A stretch of 64,000 bases of DNA, from positions 1,550,001-1,614,000 of the forward strand of contig JAHGAU010000006.1 of the NCBI GenBank assembly GCA_019925105.1, in the 5' to 3' direction. The notes below the pieces were generated by a model. It searched no databases. It saw only the letters and a program-made list of their open reading frames with translations, and had not been told where the DNA came from. How positions within the stretch are numbered: the stretch's first letter is position 1; every line of letters starts with the position of its first letter. Below are positions 34,630-44,716 of the stretch, in pieces. The DNA comes from Niebla homalea. Its lineage: Eukaryota; Ascomycota; Lecanoromycetes; Lecanorales; Ramalinaceae. A program made the translations under genes and the position numbers.

Positions 34630-34815
34630 CTTCTATCATAGATGGTGATGAAGCCTCTATCGAGGTATGGTCATGGTGAAGAAGCTTCGCCTGTAGATAG
34701 TGTGGCTTACTTTATTTCCGGAGTTGCTGTGGCGCAGGGGAGCCTTTCCCCTGGTTTCTGAAGACTGAATGGCGAGATTGCTGAGATGGTATATGATACA
34801 ATATGCTACACCGTG

Positions 34816-35961
34816 CTACAAAACCTGGGTCTCGACAGTACCTATCGGTCTTTCCACAATGTCCATAATCCCTTCGACAATACTTTTTCTCGCATCTTCA
34901 CTCGCAGGGTTCTCTCCAGAGACATAGCCCAGCCAGACCAATCTGCTAACCCGCTCATCATCTACCTTGCCCATGAATGACATGCGATCGCCCTTTGCGA
35001 CCAGCGTCTTCCCCGGCTGTTGTACGGCAACAGCAGCATCCTCTTCAACCCAGGCTCTTAGAGCGCCATCAAACCCTCTTCCGAGCAGCAGCACCCTTCC
35101 TGACCCCACTGACCCTTTTCCCCCCATCATTGCTTTGAACTCACTTACGGAGGCCTTGAAAGTAGCATCGTCGAATTCGGCTCCCTTGCCTCTTGCATCA
35201 ATGCCTCTGATCCATCCATCTCGTAAGTGCGAGAAATTCGTGTTCTTGACCGGCACTATTCGGACTGCGCTCCTCACCCCTCCCTGCTTTAGTACCTCTC
35301 CCCAGACTCTTTCACTCCCTTTGCCTTCCAGTAGCGTTTTCTTGAGATTCTCCTTCTCGCCTTGGACCAGCGTGCTCGCGCCCGCACCAACGCTCGTCTT
35401 CACCAGCTCCTGCTGCAACCTACTAACATCACTCTTTGCCGCATATAACCCAACCACATAGACCTCAATCCTGAAAAATGAGACTTTCCGTACACCCAGC
35501 CCGAGCAGCTGGTACTCTTCCTCCTGTTGCGCCGCGCCCATGCCCGCGGGTAACGCCAATGATTTGCCTTCGGCATCTGACCGGCCTGATTTAGGAAGCC
35601 ATATTGATTTGGGGAAGTAGGGAACTGTGGAGGTTCCGGTCTCTGCTTTCTCGATGTCATCACCATGGTCTTGGCCTGTGATTTGGACTTTGGCGCCGCT
35701 GCTCAGGTAGTCTCCTTGCTGGCTAGGACGGGCATCGAGGCGTTTGGGAGACGATTGCACGGTCAGTGCCCAGCCTGCTACAAGTGCTATAACAATGCCT
35801 GATACAGGGGCAGCATATCTCTTGCTGCGTGTTGGATATATGGGCTTCGTCTTATAGCTGGCGTAGGCGGATGATCTTGGTCGGAGGGCAAGGGAGGTTC
35901 GTGAAGTGGAGCGGAGACAGTGAAATGCTTTGGAAGAAAAAAGAGGCACGCGATGAGACAT
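34816..35961 (-). CDS. AIM18-family mitochondrial protein (chalcone-isomerase fold)
   Basis: Intronless, 381 residues. The first 35 residues are Ser/Arg-rich without acids (MSHRVPLFSSKAFHCLRSTS), a matrix-type presequence, followed by a single hydrophobic segment (GIVIALVAGWAL), which suggests an inner-membrane anchor. The chalcone-isomerase-like domain shows LLGLGVRKVSFFRIEVYVVG, FRIVPVKNTNFSHLRDGW-like and RLVWLGYVSGENPASEDARK. In yeast the family (AIM18/AIM46) was found in a screen on mitochondrial inheritance and is not thought to act on flavonoids. I chose the ATG at 35961 because the targeting peptide begins there; the frame upstream to 36168 is atypical. Confidence 0.88.
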   Translation of the reverse strand: MSHRVPLFSSKAFHCLRSTSRTSLALRPRSSAYASYKTKPIYPTRSKRYAAPVSGIVIALVAGWALTVQSSPKRLDARPSQQGDYLSSGAKVQITGQDHGDDIEKAETGTSTVPYFPKSIWLPKSGRSDAEGKSLALPAGMGAAQQEEEYQLLGLGVRKVSFFRIEVYVVGLYAAKSDVSRLQQELVKTSVGAGASTLVQGEKENLKKTLLEGKGSERVWGEVLKQGGVRSAVRIVPVKNTNFSHLRDGWIRGIDARGKGAEFDDATFKASVSEFKAMMGGKGSVGSGRVLLLGRGFDGALRAWVEEDAAVAVQQPGKTLVAKGDRMSFMGKVDDERVSRLVWLGYVSGENPASEDARKSIVEGIMDIVERPIGTVETQVL

Positions 35962-36264
35962 GATGAAGACAGGAACAGTCAGCTGAGTATTTATAATTGT
36001 TCGAACGGCAATATCGAATCTGTCTGAAACATAAAGGTATGTGAAAGATTGCCAATGTGGAAGCTTGAGCAACTCAAGATGACGTTGCTGCGGAATTTGG
36101 CCGACCAAGGCGGACAGAGGTTTTGGTGAACAGAGTGCAAAGATGATCGAGATTTTAAGTCTCTTCAATATGTAAGCACGTCATACAAAGGCAGCCTTTG
36201 CTGCCCGCTCATACTTTTTATGGAACCGATAGGTTTCAATTGCTATTCAGCACTCTGACCAGAT
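35962..36264. promoter_or_regulatory. Divergent promoter of AIM18 and EFM4 genes
   Basis: About 300 bp between two head-to-head start codons. No core element stands out. Confidence 0.45.
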
Positions 36265-37026
36265 ATGGAGGGCACCAGACCAGCACACTTGGAACCAAGC
36301 GAGCTCGGGACAAAGGAATAGTAAGGACTACAATTCTAACGTATGCTACATAATATTGACATTTGCTACAGCTGGGATGATACATATGCAGAAGATCTCT
36401 CACGGGCTGCTCCCGATGCTGACTCACCCCTTTCCGGATGGTTTTCAGATGTCAATGCCTCATCCAAGATTCTCAAGTACCTGTCTTCGCCTTCGCTGGG
36501 CCTAGACAAGCACTCTGCAAGTATCTTGGATCTTGGCACAGGCAACGGTGAGATGCTTTTTCTCCTGAGACAAGAAGGCGGATTTGAAGGGGCTATGATG
36601 GGTGCCGACTATTCTCCGCAGAGCGTAGAACTATGCCAGACATTGGCTGCGAATAAGGGTCTCGCGGAAGAAGCGATGAATTTTCGTGTTTGGGACATCA
36701 TGGGCACTGAAGCTGCCGAATTCGTGGAAGTCTATGATGTGGTCCTTGATAAGGGCACATTTGACGCTGTTAGTCTCAATCAAGCCACTGACCGGCTAGG
36801 TAAGAGAATCTGTGAGGGCTACATTGAGCGCGTTGAGCCCTTCGTCAAGGAGGGTGGGATCTTACTGGTAACAAGCTGCAACTGGACCGAAGCCGAGCTG
36901 AAGCGATGGTTCGAGCATGAGGACCTGGAGCCTGTCGATAGGATTCAATATCCCGTCTTTAGCTTTGGAGGGCAGACCGGTCAAAGTGTGTGCAGCGTAT
37001 GTTTTCGCAAGAAGTCCAAAGCCTGA
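36265..37026 (+). CDS. Protein-lysine N-methyltransferase, EFM4/METTL10 type
   Basis: Cytosolic SAM-dependent enzyme; the yeast member (EFM4/See1) methylates a lysine of elongation factor eEF1A. Two exons: 36265-36320 and 36372-37026, 236 residues. The short first exon carries the family start LEPSELGTKEYWDDTY, which the intron splits within the Tyr codon. Then ILDLGTGNGEMLFLLRQ (SAM loop), GADYSPQSVELCQTLA, VYDVVLDKGTFDAVSL, GGILLVTSCNWTEAEL and QYPVFSFGGQTGQSVCSV. It ends only 20 bp from the stop of the convergent EFM7-type gene. Confidence 0.93.
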
Positions 37027-37046
37027 CAGACTCAACGGAGCAAGTG

Positions 37047-37941
37047 TCATCTACGCTTCAATATCGCAATGACAAGCCATTTCCCTCTCCCTTCGGTCTC
37101 CTCTCGATTGGGATCCCACGGTCTTTCGTGTCCTTCTACATCTTGCTCCCAGACTCGATCAGGCTTGAAAGCTCTTAGGTTCATGATATCAAAGAATGCA
37201 GCAACCTTTCTTCTTCCCGTGTGAAAGCTAGCGGTCACCCATATCCGTGCAGCATCTGAGGGTGATAAGAAATACTGCATGGAATGGGCCAGACTATCAT
37301 GTTCGCCATCCATCCATAAACAATCAGCACAGATGATTCTATCAAAACTGCCTGCATGATTCAGAGCGAATGGATTCGACGTGATACCCCATTCGTGGCC
37401 TTGGACTACCGCCCTGGATTGAAGTTCAGCTGGTATGTTGAAGTCAACATTGTGCTCGATGGCGGCCAATATCTTCGACGAGGGGAAGTCTGTTATCGCA
37501 GTACGCTTTGCTCCAGCTAGAACACTAATGAGGCCTGCAAGGCCGGTACCTTTGTCTTGTCAAATCATGTCCGAGAGGTAAGGGAGGGAAGAGCGTTGAA
37601 AGGAATCACCTACCGGCTCCTAGCTCCAGCATCTCAAGACCTGAGACATTCCATACGTCACTTGGAGCTCCTACAGCTCGGGATACGAAATCGGCAAGTG
37701 TGATGCTTGAGTTCCACAAATAATGGGCAAACAGTAACCGCTCATCTGCTCCCTCTGGATCCGCCAGCTCGAGTTTGACATCACCAAATATGGGCGAAGC
37801 GTATATAATGAAAGAGCCAGGATCACCGTGCGAGACCCGCGTCTCATCAGGGAAAAGCAGATCGATACCAGCACTGAAAATTTCCTCCTGCGATTTTGCT
37901 TCTTGGTCAGGAACCCGCACTCGTGAAAGCAGTCCTCTCAT
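37047..37941 (-). CDS. EFM7/NNT1-type methyltransferase (eEF1A N-terminal methyltransferase)
   Basis: Seven-beta-strand methyltransferase of 276 residues in two exons, 37941-37614 and 37549-37047. In yeast EFM7 methylates the N-terminal glycine and adjacent lysine of eEF1A; older annotation calls it nicotinamide N-methyltransferase. The sequence shows LFAHYLWNSSITLADFVSRA, the SAM loop LEMLELGAGTGLAGLISVLA spanning the intron, ITDFPSSKILAAIEHNVD, HEWG, DRIICADCLWMDGEHDSL and VTASFHTGRRKVAAFFDI. All of these are hallmarks of the METTL21/EFM6/EFM7 group. The FADCLW-type motif marks it as a protein methyltransferase. Confidence 0.9.
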
Positions 37942-39055
37942 TCCAACTTGGGACCAAATTCTCCAGCCCGATCTGCTGTACTCAAGTCGCCCTCTAATCG
38001 TCTTCGTTTCTTTCGTCTTCCTTGCTAAACTGTCAAATCGGAAGTGTCATCATCATCCAGTCACCGCCACAGAACTGCCGAGTCTAAGAGGTCCGGTCAC
38101 GTGCATAATGTAAGTCGGGCGAAGGGGCAATGTTGAATGGAGTGGCTTCCTGGAAAAGCCGTTCAAATTCCTACAAATACAACAACGTGCTTGCAAGGAT
38201 TGATCAAGGTTTAGTCCATTTGAAAAAATTGTGCAGATTTTTTCAAACACACCAGAACAGGTTGCCACACGGAGTATACAAAGCAATGGCCCTTTATAAG
38301 GAGCAAGCCTGAACCCCATCGCAATAAGTCTGGGTGTGGACTATTCCAAATGATGGATTTTTGTCAGACCGTGAGCGTTCATCCCCCTGTTGGCCCTGTT
38401 ACTGGTGAAAAGGCCGCATCCGGACCGGTACCTCGTGTCAGTATCGAAGTACCTATTTCCCAATCGATCATCGGTCCGACCAACCCAACGCTGGACAACA
38501 ACATATGCCCATTCGAGTATATGATGGTGCTCTGGCGTTGGATCTGGGAGCCTGATCGATGCTCAATTGACTGCCAATCGAGCAATTGTTTGTATAGTGC
38601 AACATGGGTGCTACTGCCTCTCGTCGTCCCCTTGTACTTGATCCGCCATCATCATGTGACTGGAAACTCATCTCCGCTCGAGTCTGCCTTGTCTCCTCCC
38701 CAATCCGACGCTGAAGGTTTTTGTTTTACCAAATGTCGACGTGTATGCATATTCTCGCTGACAGAGAGAGCCAAGACGGGCCTAGACTTTCATGGATGCA
38801 TCTCACATGCCTCTTTCGGAAACCTGGCATGTGATTGGCGGCACGCTTTACTGGCAGGGCCCAGTACGTCCTAGGGAGCGCGTCATACTTTGTCTACGAT
38901 AAGGGCCAATGCTGGGGGGCTTTGGACCAGAGTTATTAACGAACTTCGTCCCCTCCATGACAAGCATGCCTGCACCGCATCCACCTCGAACCCCAGATTG
39001 AGAGTCGATTTCATCACAAAACCATTGACCCGCTGTCTCCACCACCTGAACCACA
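37942..39055. other. Divergent intergenic region between EFM7 and the small secreted gene
   Basis: About 1.1 kb. A CACGTG element lies near 38098, some 155 bp from the EFM7 start. A 174-codon plus-strand frame at 38350-38874 has no recognisable domain and odd Cys/Trp content; I do not call it a gene. Confidence 0.4.
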
Positions 39056-39502
39056 ATGCACATCTCCACCCTACTCTCCCTCATCTCCTTCTCCCTCCTC
39101 TCCTTCTCCCTGGCAAATCCCAATGTACGCCCCTCTCTCCTTCCCTCTTCCCCCAGCTCATCCGATACCGCCACCACTAACACTTCATAGATCCAACCCC
39201 GCCAAGCAGACACCAACGACAACGCCTCAGCATCGCAAACCCTCTCCGCGCCCACTGCCACCGCATCCGTCGACTCCAGCACCGGCAATGCGGGCAGCAC
39301 GGGGGGTTCCACAGGTACGACGGGGCAGGGCGGACAGGCGGGTGCGGATGGTGCGGGCAGTGGGGCGGCGCCCGCTGTGAGTAGTAGTGCTGCTATGGCC
39401 GTGGGGGGAGGGGCTGCTGGAGAGGGGAGCGGTGGGCTGGTGGTGGTGGTGGCGGGGATTGTGGGGATGGGAATGGGGTTTGGGGGGTGGATTGGGATGT
39501 GA
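39056..39502 (+). CDS. Small secreted, probably GPI-anchored Ser/Gly-rich protein
   Basis: Two exons, 39056-39124 and 39191-39502, 126 residues. Exon 1 encodes almost exactly a signal peptide (MHISTLLSLISFSLLSFSLA), and the intron falls just after it. The mature part is Ala/Ser/Thr/Gly-rich with no Cys (TATASVDSSTGNAGSTGGST) and ends in a hydrophobic Gly/Val/Met segment (LVVVVAGIVGMGMGFGG), as in fungal wall GPI proteins; a small-residue attachment site (GEGSGG) precedes it. No enzyme domain. Such proteins evolve fast, so no orthologue can be named. The antisense strand is open too, which is a composition effect. Confidence 0.75.
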
Positions 39503-39749
39503 TGGGGATGATTAGGTGGGGCCGAGGGAAGCAAGCTGGTATGTCACCGGAGAAGAGGTTTATCTGGATATGAGAGAGGAGATTGAAGAGTTTATGAAAA
39601 TTTGAGCTGTAGTGGAGGCAAGAAAAAGGCGTTCCACACTCAATGCGGCAAAGGGAGCTTGCAAATGTTGATTGGCGGTCGTAGTCGCAAAACATGAACA
39701 GATTTGTACAGGGTATCTTTATCTTTACTTACGACCAAATGACTTACGT

Positions 39750-41565
39750 TCAAGTCCCATAACCTATATGTTCCCGATTGTCGTCCACGAGCCGTCCGTA
39801 TCTACAAGTCATTAACAGCTGGTTTTGAGAGAACCTTGCATTTCAAGACTTACTCAAGCAACAGACGGAACAGCCAGGCCTCAAGGTCCTCTTTCCTCAG
39901 AACCTTCCTCGCCCACTCCCGTCCTTGAATCGCCATCTTCGGGCCCTGAACCTTTCCGTCCTCCTCTTCGTGGAAATACCTCACGCTTTCAACGTACTCA
40001 TCCCCTCTCAACCCCAGAGGCACATAATGCACCCAAGGCTTCAACCACTCCTCATGCCACTCCCGGAAAATGGCCATTTTGTACACAAGACTCATGCTCT
40101 TCAAAAACGCATGGAAACGCCCGCTAAACGCATTGCCATCAATGTCCAAAAGGTACTTATATGACCAAGCCTCATGTTGTTTGTCCGGTTTGACAACCTC
40201 GAAAAATTCACGCTGTGCGTCACAATCGCCGGGATCACATTGACCGACGTGTGCAAAATGTATGTCCATGAGCGCTCTGTACTCCGACCGAGGGACTTCT
40301 TTCATGATCCAATCTGTTCCGCCTGAACCGGTGGGTTTGATCATGACCTTGGTGTTGTCCAGGCCATTGATCCTCTCCACAAACTTCTGCCGGTGCTGCC
40401 GCCTCCACCCTCCATTGCGAGAGAAACCTCCAGTGGTAGACCCTCGCCAGTAGAAGAGGTCCTTTTTCTCTTCCCACCGGATGTCATTGCTTTCGTCATA
40501 AGGCACTTTGTCAGCCCAATACCACGGCGACGGATACAATATATCCTGATAGCTACTGATCTTGCTCTGTGAAAATATCGGGAACAGATCATGCACCACA
40601 TTAAACGCATTCGGCCTGTCAAAGAACCCATAGCTCTCTTTCAACGACGGCGACAGGCAAATATCCGAAAAGGCCGTCCTATTCGTAATGAACCCAAACT
40701 GCGAAAACGAAAAAGTGCTGCCATCATCGTTGATGCTCTCATCCAGTGCCCTCGCTGGACTGTCAGGCGAACACGACATCCGACTCTCCGTCCACGTAGC
40801 CTGATGCGCGTACCTATTGAACCGCGTCGTCTCTACCTCATACGGCCTCAATGCATCACCCAGCTCCGGCGGTGACTCCGAGAACAGATTCGCCAACCCT
40901 GTCGCGGTCATCATTCTCGGTATAACCTCATCCTTCGCGATCCGCACCAGCCTGCTTAGATCGTCATGCGGGACAACCACCCTGGGCTCATCGTGCACAT
41001 TGAAAGGGAGGTCCATGGCCGGCAGGTATTGCACGAAGCCCGCCACCATGTCCACTGTTGCTTTTTGCTGCCATTCGGGACCGCCTGCCGCTGTCACGAC
41101 TCGACCGGCCCGTATCTGAACGCCTAGTAGTGCATTGTCGAAGCCGAGAGCCTCAATGGCTCGCCGGCGTATGACGGAGGGCGGTAGGCCCCAAAAGGGC
41201 AGTAGAGAATGGTAGATGGTGTCGTACTCGTCGATCAGGACGACGTTCCGGGCCTTGGCGAATTCGTACCATTTATCAAAGTTGGGAGGCGGGGGTAGCT
41301 GATAGCGGCGGCGGTATTCCTGTACGGCTTGTTGGAGAGTGGCAGATTGTTTGTTCACGATGGCGTCATGCTCTTCCTCAGCCTTACTGATCAATTGGTG
41401 GATTGGGTGAGAAGACGATGTAGAAAGGGAGACTTCTTGCTCAAGTTGAGGAGGGGGTGTATCGATTGGCGGCCGCCGAGATGGGGGGCTCTTGAGGAAG
41501 TAAAGGCTCGTGCCGAGAACGGCGATGAGGGCGAGAAAGGGACCGTACTGTCTGCGTCGTAGCAT
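39750..41565 (-). CDS. GT90-family glycosyltransferase (CAP10-type), type II membrane protein
   Basis: Two exons: 41565-39854 and a short 3' exon 39801-39750; 587 residues. A basic N-terminus and one anchor helix (FLALIAVLGTSLYFL) place it in the Golgi or ER lumen. A Pro-rich stem follows. The catalytic CAP10 domain shows KKDLFYWRGSTTGGFSR, the segment around KVMIKPTGSGGTDW, EVVKPDKQHEAWSYKYLLDI with DGNAFSGRFHAFLKSMSLV, and WVHYVPLGL. The GT90 family includes the cryptococcal xylosyltransferase CXT1 and POGLUT enzymes. The specific sugar and acceptor here are unknown. The last intron is easily missed: without it the protein would stop at LFRLLLE, with it it continues EYGRLVDDNRE, which matches the family. 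Confidence 0.9.
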
Positions 41566-42038
41566 CTTGATGCCAGGTCTAGGAGCATGAGCTGTGAGGA
41601 GGGTGCGAGGACCGTGTCGCTACATGGCCATACGGCCCATGCTTCCATGGGGCAAGATCGTTGACGAATATTCCCGTAGGCCACACATACACCAAAGCTT
41701 CATATCTCGTTTGAATGCTGCTGACAAGACGAACACTGAAAGGACCAAACGCTTGAATATTTCAGTCTCGGGCATCTGCTCTGCGAATCAAGTTTCAGGG
41801 GATTTTGATATGAAGTGATATGCCAACACAGCTAATGCGACACAGGGGTGGGTCTAGCAAGTGAGTTTCTCGCTCCTATTTCAACGAAATAATTCCTTCC
41901 TTCGTGTTGTAAGGCCATTTGGATTCGCCATTCAGTATTCGCAGGTACCCGAATTACTATCTCCTTGTCCCTTGGATCCTTCATTAGCAATGTTGATTTC
42001 CTTGAGTAAAAGAAGTATATAAATTTGTTTGCTTAACC
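41566..42038. promoter_or_regulatory. Divergent promoter of GT90 and ferric reductase genes
   Basis: About 470 bp between divergent starts. A TATATAAA-like word at 42015-42023 is only about 16-24 bp before the ferric reductase ATG, too close to be its TATA box unless the leader is absent. No GATAA iron-regulator site was confirmed. Confidence 0.35.
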
Positions 42039-43790
42039 ATGGGTTGGCCCTATCAATTCGTGGTTACAACCGATGAGCAGAATCGCCATCGAAGATACCT
42101 GCTCGATAGTTATGGACAATTCGCGCAGCTTTCCGTCCTTCTACTGCCATTACTTTACCAGTTATTGCTAGGCATACGCCTCTTAAGCAGCAGGTTGAAT
42201 TCGAAACCAAGCTATCAGCCAGTCAAAGATCGTCAGAGCCCAACACCATCTCAACTTCGGGTCAGTCAGCGTCAGACCCAGAATTGGTCTTGGCAGAGAG
42301 TGAACTGGTGGCTGGACTCAGAATTAGCCACTGGTTGGGGGACTCGCAAGGAATGGTTGATCGCGGCCTTTTGGATCGCTTGGCTTGGTCTTTTGGTCGT
42401 AAGGGATACGGGGAATGACTACCTTCATGTTACCAGGCGTTTTGGTATTGTGGCTGCATCACAGCTACCCATCCACTATCTACTGGCCACGAAAGCTTGG
42501 AGCCCGATTCAATACCTAACCCGGATGTCTCATGAAGAATTGAACCCCTATCATCGGATGCTAGGGCGTATTATTGTACTCCTTATGGCCTGCCATGCGT
42601 CGCTCTACCTCAATTTCTACGTCCAGAAAGGTCTCCTCGTAAAACGGATCCAAGACTGGGACGTCATCCTCGGCATCTCCGCCATCACAAGCGCTACCAT
42701 CCTCTTCACCGCCGCCCTATCCAAAATCCGCGACATCTCCTACCGCTTCTTCTTCTACTCTCACGTCGCCCTCTCCATATTTCTGCTCCCAATCCTCTAC
42801 CTCCATGTCTCCCACCTCCGCATCTACATCCTCGAAACCGTCGCCGTCTACGCCCTCCTCATCCTCCAACGTAACATCTCCCAAACCACCTTTCCAGCCA
42901 CCATACACCGCGTTCCGCAGACCAACCTCCTCAACATCAGCATCCCGCTAACCAAACACCTCCGCTCACGAACCTACTCCCCTTGGCGGACCTACTCCGC
43001 AGGTCAGCACATCTACATCGGATTCCCCGGCCTTAGTCAAAAACTTCGGATCAACCCCTTCACCATCGCCAATCCCCCCTCCCAGGCGGTTTCCTCGGAG
43101 TCGCTACGATTCGTTGTCCGCGCCTTGGATGGTACGACAGCGATGCTCGACCAACTAGCGTCCTCCGCCGACCCACACAACCTACTGACCATCGAAGGTC
43201 CCTACGGCGCGGCCAAATACTTCCCGGATCTGACAGAGAAATACGACCGTATCCTCCTTGTCGCCGGCGGTGTGGGTGCGACGTTCATCCTACCAATCTA
43301 TCACCAGATCCTAGCTACAGCGACGTTGGAGACGAGGGTGAAACTCGTGTGGTCTGTGAGAGAGCTGGAGGATGCGAGGTGGGGGTTAGGTGGGTGGGAT
43401 TCGGATGGATCGGGCCTGGCAGAGCAGGTCGAGCATGCGGGAGGGCGAGATGTTGCAATTTATGTCACTGGTACTGAACCCGTTGTCGGCACCGAGGGAC
43501 GGCAAGCGATGAAGGATAGCGATGGGATAGAACTACGAGAACGCTCGCAACAAGGTATTACTAACACCAACGAAGAGCAAGACTGGGCCAAGGTTGTGGA
43601 CATCAAAGCCGGGAGACCTGATTTGAAAGGGATCGTCGATGAAGTATTCGATGACGACGACAGAGGTGAGAGGGTCGCGGTGCTGATATGTGGGCCCAAA
43701 GGGATGGGTGCGAGTCTGAGGACGGAGGTGGGTAGGTGGGTCGGGGTGGGGAGGGATGTGTTCTGGCATAGCGAGGAGTTTTGGTGGTAG
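42039..43790 (+). CDS. Ferric/cupric reductase transmembrane component (FRE family)
   Basis: Plasma-membrane flavocytochrome that reduces extracellular Fe3+ or Cu2+ with NADPH before uptake. Intronless, 583 residues. An N-terminal helix (LSVLLLPLLYQLLLGIRLL) precedes the ferric-reductase domain. The two bis-His helices are complete: HRMLGRIIVLLMACH and HVALSIFLLPILYLH, each with the standard 13 residues between His pairs. The FAD site is RINPFTIANPPS; the NADPH part has LTIEGPYGAAKYF, ILLVAGGVGATFILPIYHQ and VAVLICGPKGMG, ending in HSEEFWW. The acidic stretch before VVDIKAGRPDL is usual for fungal FREs. It lacks a signal peptide and long N-terminal extracellular region, so it is a short-type FRE. 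Confidence 0.93.
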   Translation: MGWPYQFVVTTDEQNRHRRYLLDSYGQFAQLSVLLLPLLYQLLLGIRLLSSRLNSKPSYQPVKDRQSPTPSQLRVSQRQTQNWSWQRVNWWLDSELATGWGTRKEWLIAAFWIAWLGLLVVRDTGNDYLHVTRRFGIVAASQLPIHYLLATKAWSPIQYLTRMSHEELNPYHRMLGRIIVLLMACHASLYLNFYVQKGLLVKRIQDWDVILGISAITSATILFTAALSKIRDISYRFFFYSHVALSIFLLPILYLHVSHLRIYILETVAVYALLILQRNISQTTFPATIHRVPQTNLLNISIPLTKHLRSRTYSPWRTYSAGQHIYIGFPGLSQKLRINPFTIANPPSQAVSSESLRFVVRALDGTTAMLDQLASSADPHNLLTIEGPYGAAKYFPDLTEKYDRILLVAGGVGATFILPIYHQILATATLETRVKLVWSVRELEDARWGLGGWDSDGSGLAEQVEHAGGRDVAIYVTGTEPVVGTEGRQAMKDSDGIELRERSQQGITNTNEEQDWAKVVDIKAGRPDLKGIVDEVFDDDDRGERVAVLICGPKGMGASLRTEVGRWVGVGRDVFWHSEEFWW

Positions 43791-44716
43791 CTCGATGCTA
43801 TTGGCAGCTTAAAAACACATCTTTTCCCACTCATCATGTATCAGAGATCTGCAAATACATCAAAAGACCCACACATCCGAGAACGAAATAAGCATATCAA
43901 TCAAATCGTCCACCACCAATCCCCCCTCCCCAAACCTCACTGATCGAGCACAGCACCAACCCAGCCCCCAGCACCCATCATCCCAGCAATCGAACTTTGC
44001 ATCACCTTACCTATATCCCTTCGCTCCTCCACCGGCTCCCCAACATCTCAAAGGCACCTACGCTCTTCCTCCATTTCCTGCTATCGACAAATCGCTCACC
44101 TGTGTGGAACCAGAAGTAAGTGTCACCATCCCATCCCATCCCAGCCACCCACAAACCAAATCATGCGTTGCGGTTTTGTGCGTACATCTTTGCCTTGTTA
44201 ATCATGAGCGCGCGTGACCTATGGGAAGGAAGGATGGAAGGATGGTGTGGAGGGATGGGGGGAGGGGAGGGATGTTGCGCAAAGGGGTTGGGAGGGAGGG
44301 AGGGAGGGAGGAGGGAGGGAGAGTTTCGTCCTTGTGGTCTGGGCTCTGGTGGTAGGTAGGGGATGGTTGGGTGGAATTGCGGGGATGGGTGGGGGCTTGG
44401 GAGCGGGGAGAGAGAGAGAGGGTAAGAAAAAGAGAGAGTGTGTGTGTGTGCGCGCGGAGGAGAGAGATGAAAAATGAGCAGTTGCTGGACAATGTTGAGG
44501 ATATCCGGGGTTTAGAGGTAAGAAGCATTCTGGACACCGAGGATTTGGTTTTTTTTCAAGTCCGGAAGCAGTGAGGCAAAGAGATTCGCAAATACGAGTG
44601 GTTTAATGTAGGTATCTCACAATGCATTCCTCTAAGGAAAACGAGCCGCGGAGGCGCAACCTTTGTGGCTTTACCATTTATCCCCTTTGACATGAAATGA
44701 ATATTACCGCATGCTA
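43791..44716. other. Intergenic between convergent genes, with simple repeats
   Basis: About 925 bp. The minus strand has a plausible exon at about 44010-44100 (FVDSRKWRKSVGAFEMLGSR after a good acceptor) and a pyrimidine-rich leader upstream, but I could not join a start in phase. Simple repeats listed separately. Confidence 0.4.
44291..44455 (+). repeat. (GGGA)n, (GA)n and (GT)n simple repeats
   Basis: A GGGA tract at 44291-44321 is followed by GA and GT/GC runs at 44410-44455. Read on the minus strand they form a C/T-rich stretch like that of fungal leaders. Confidence 0.85.

Noticed and set aside
38350..38874. 174-codon plus-strand frame
   Set aside because: No domain, unusual Cys/Trp content, no promoter or homology signal; kept only as a note in the intergenic entry.
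38848..39534. 228-codon minus-strand frame
   Set aside because: It is antisense to the small secreted GPI-type gene, which has a signal peptide, a correct intron and a hydrophobic tail; the antisense frame is open because of Gly/Ala-rich codons.
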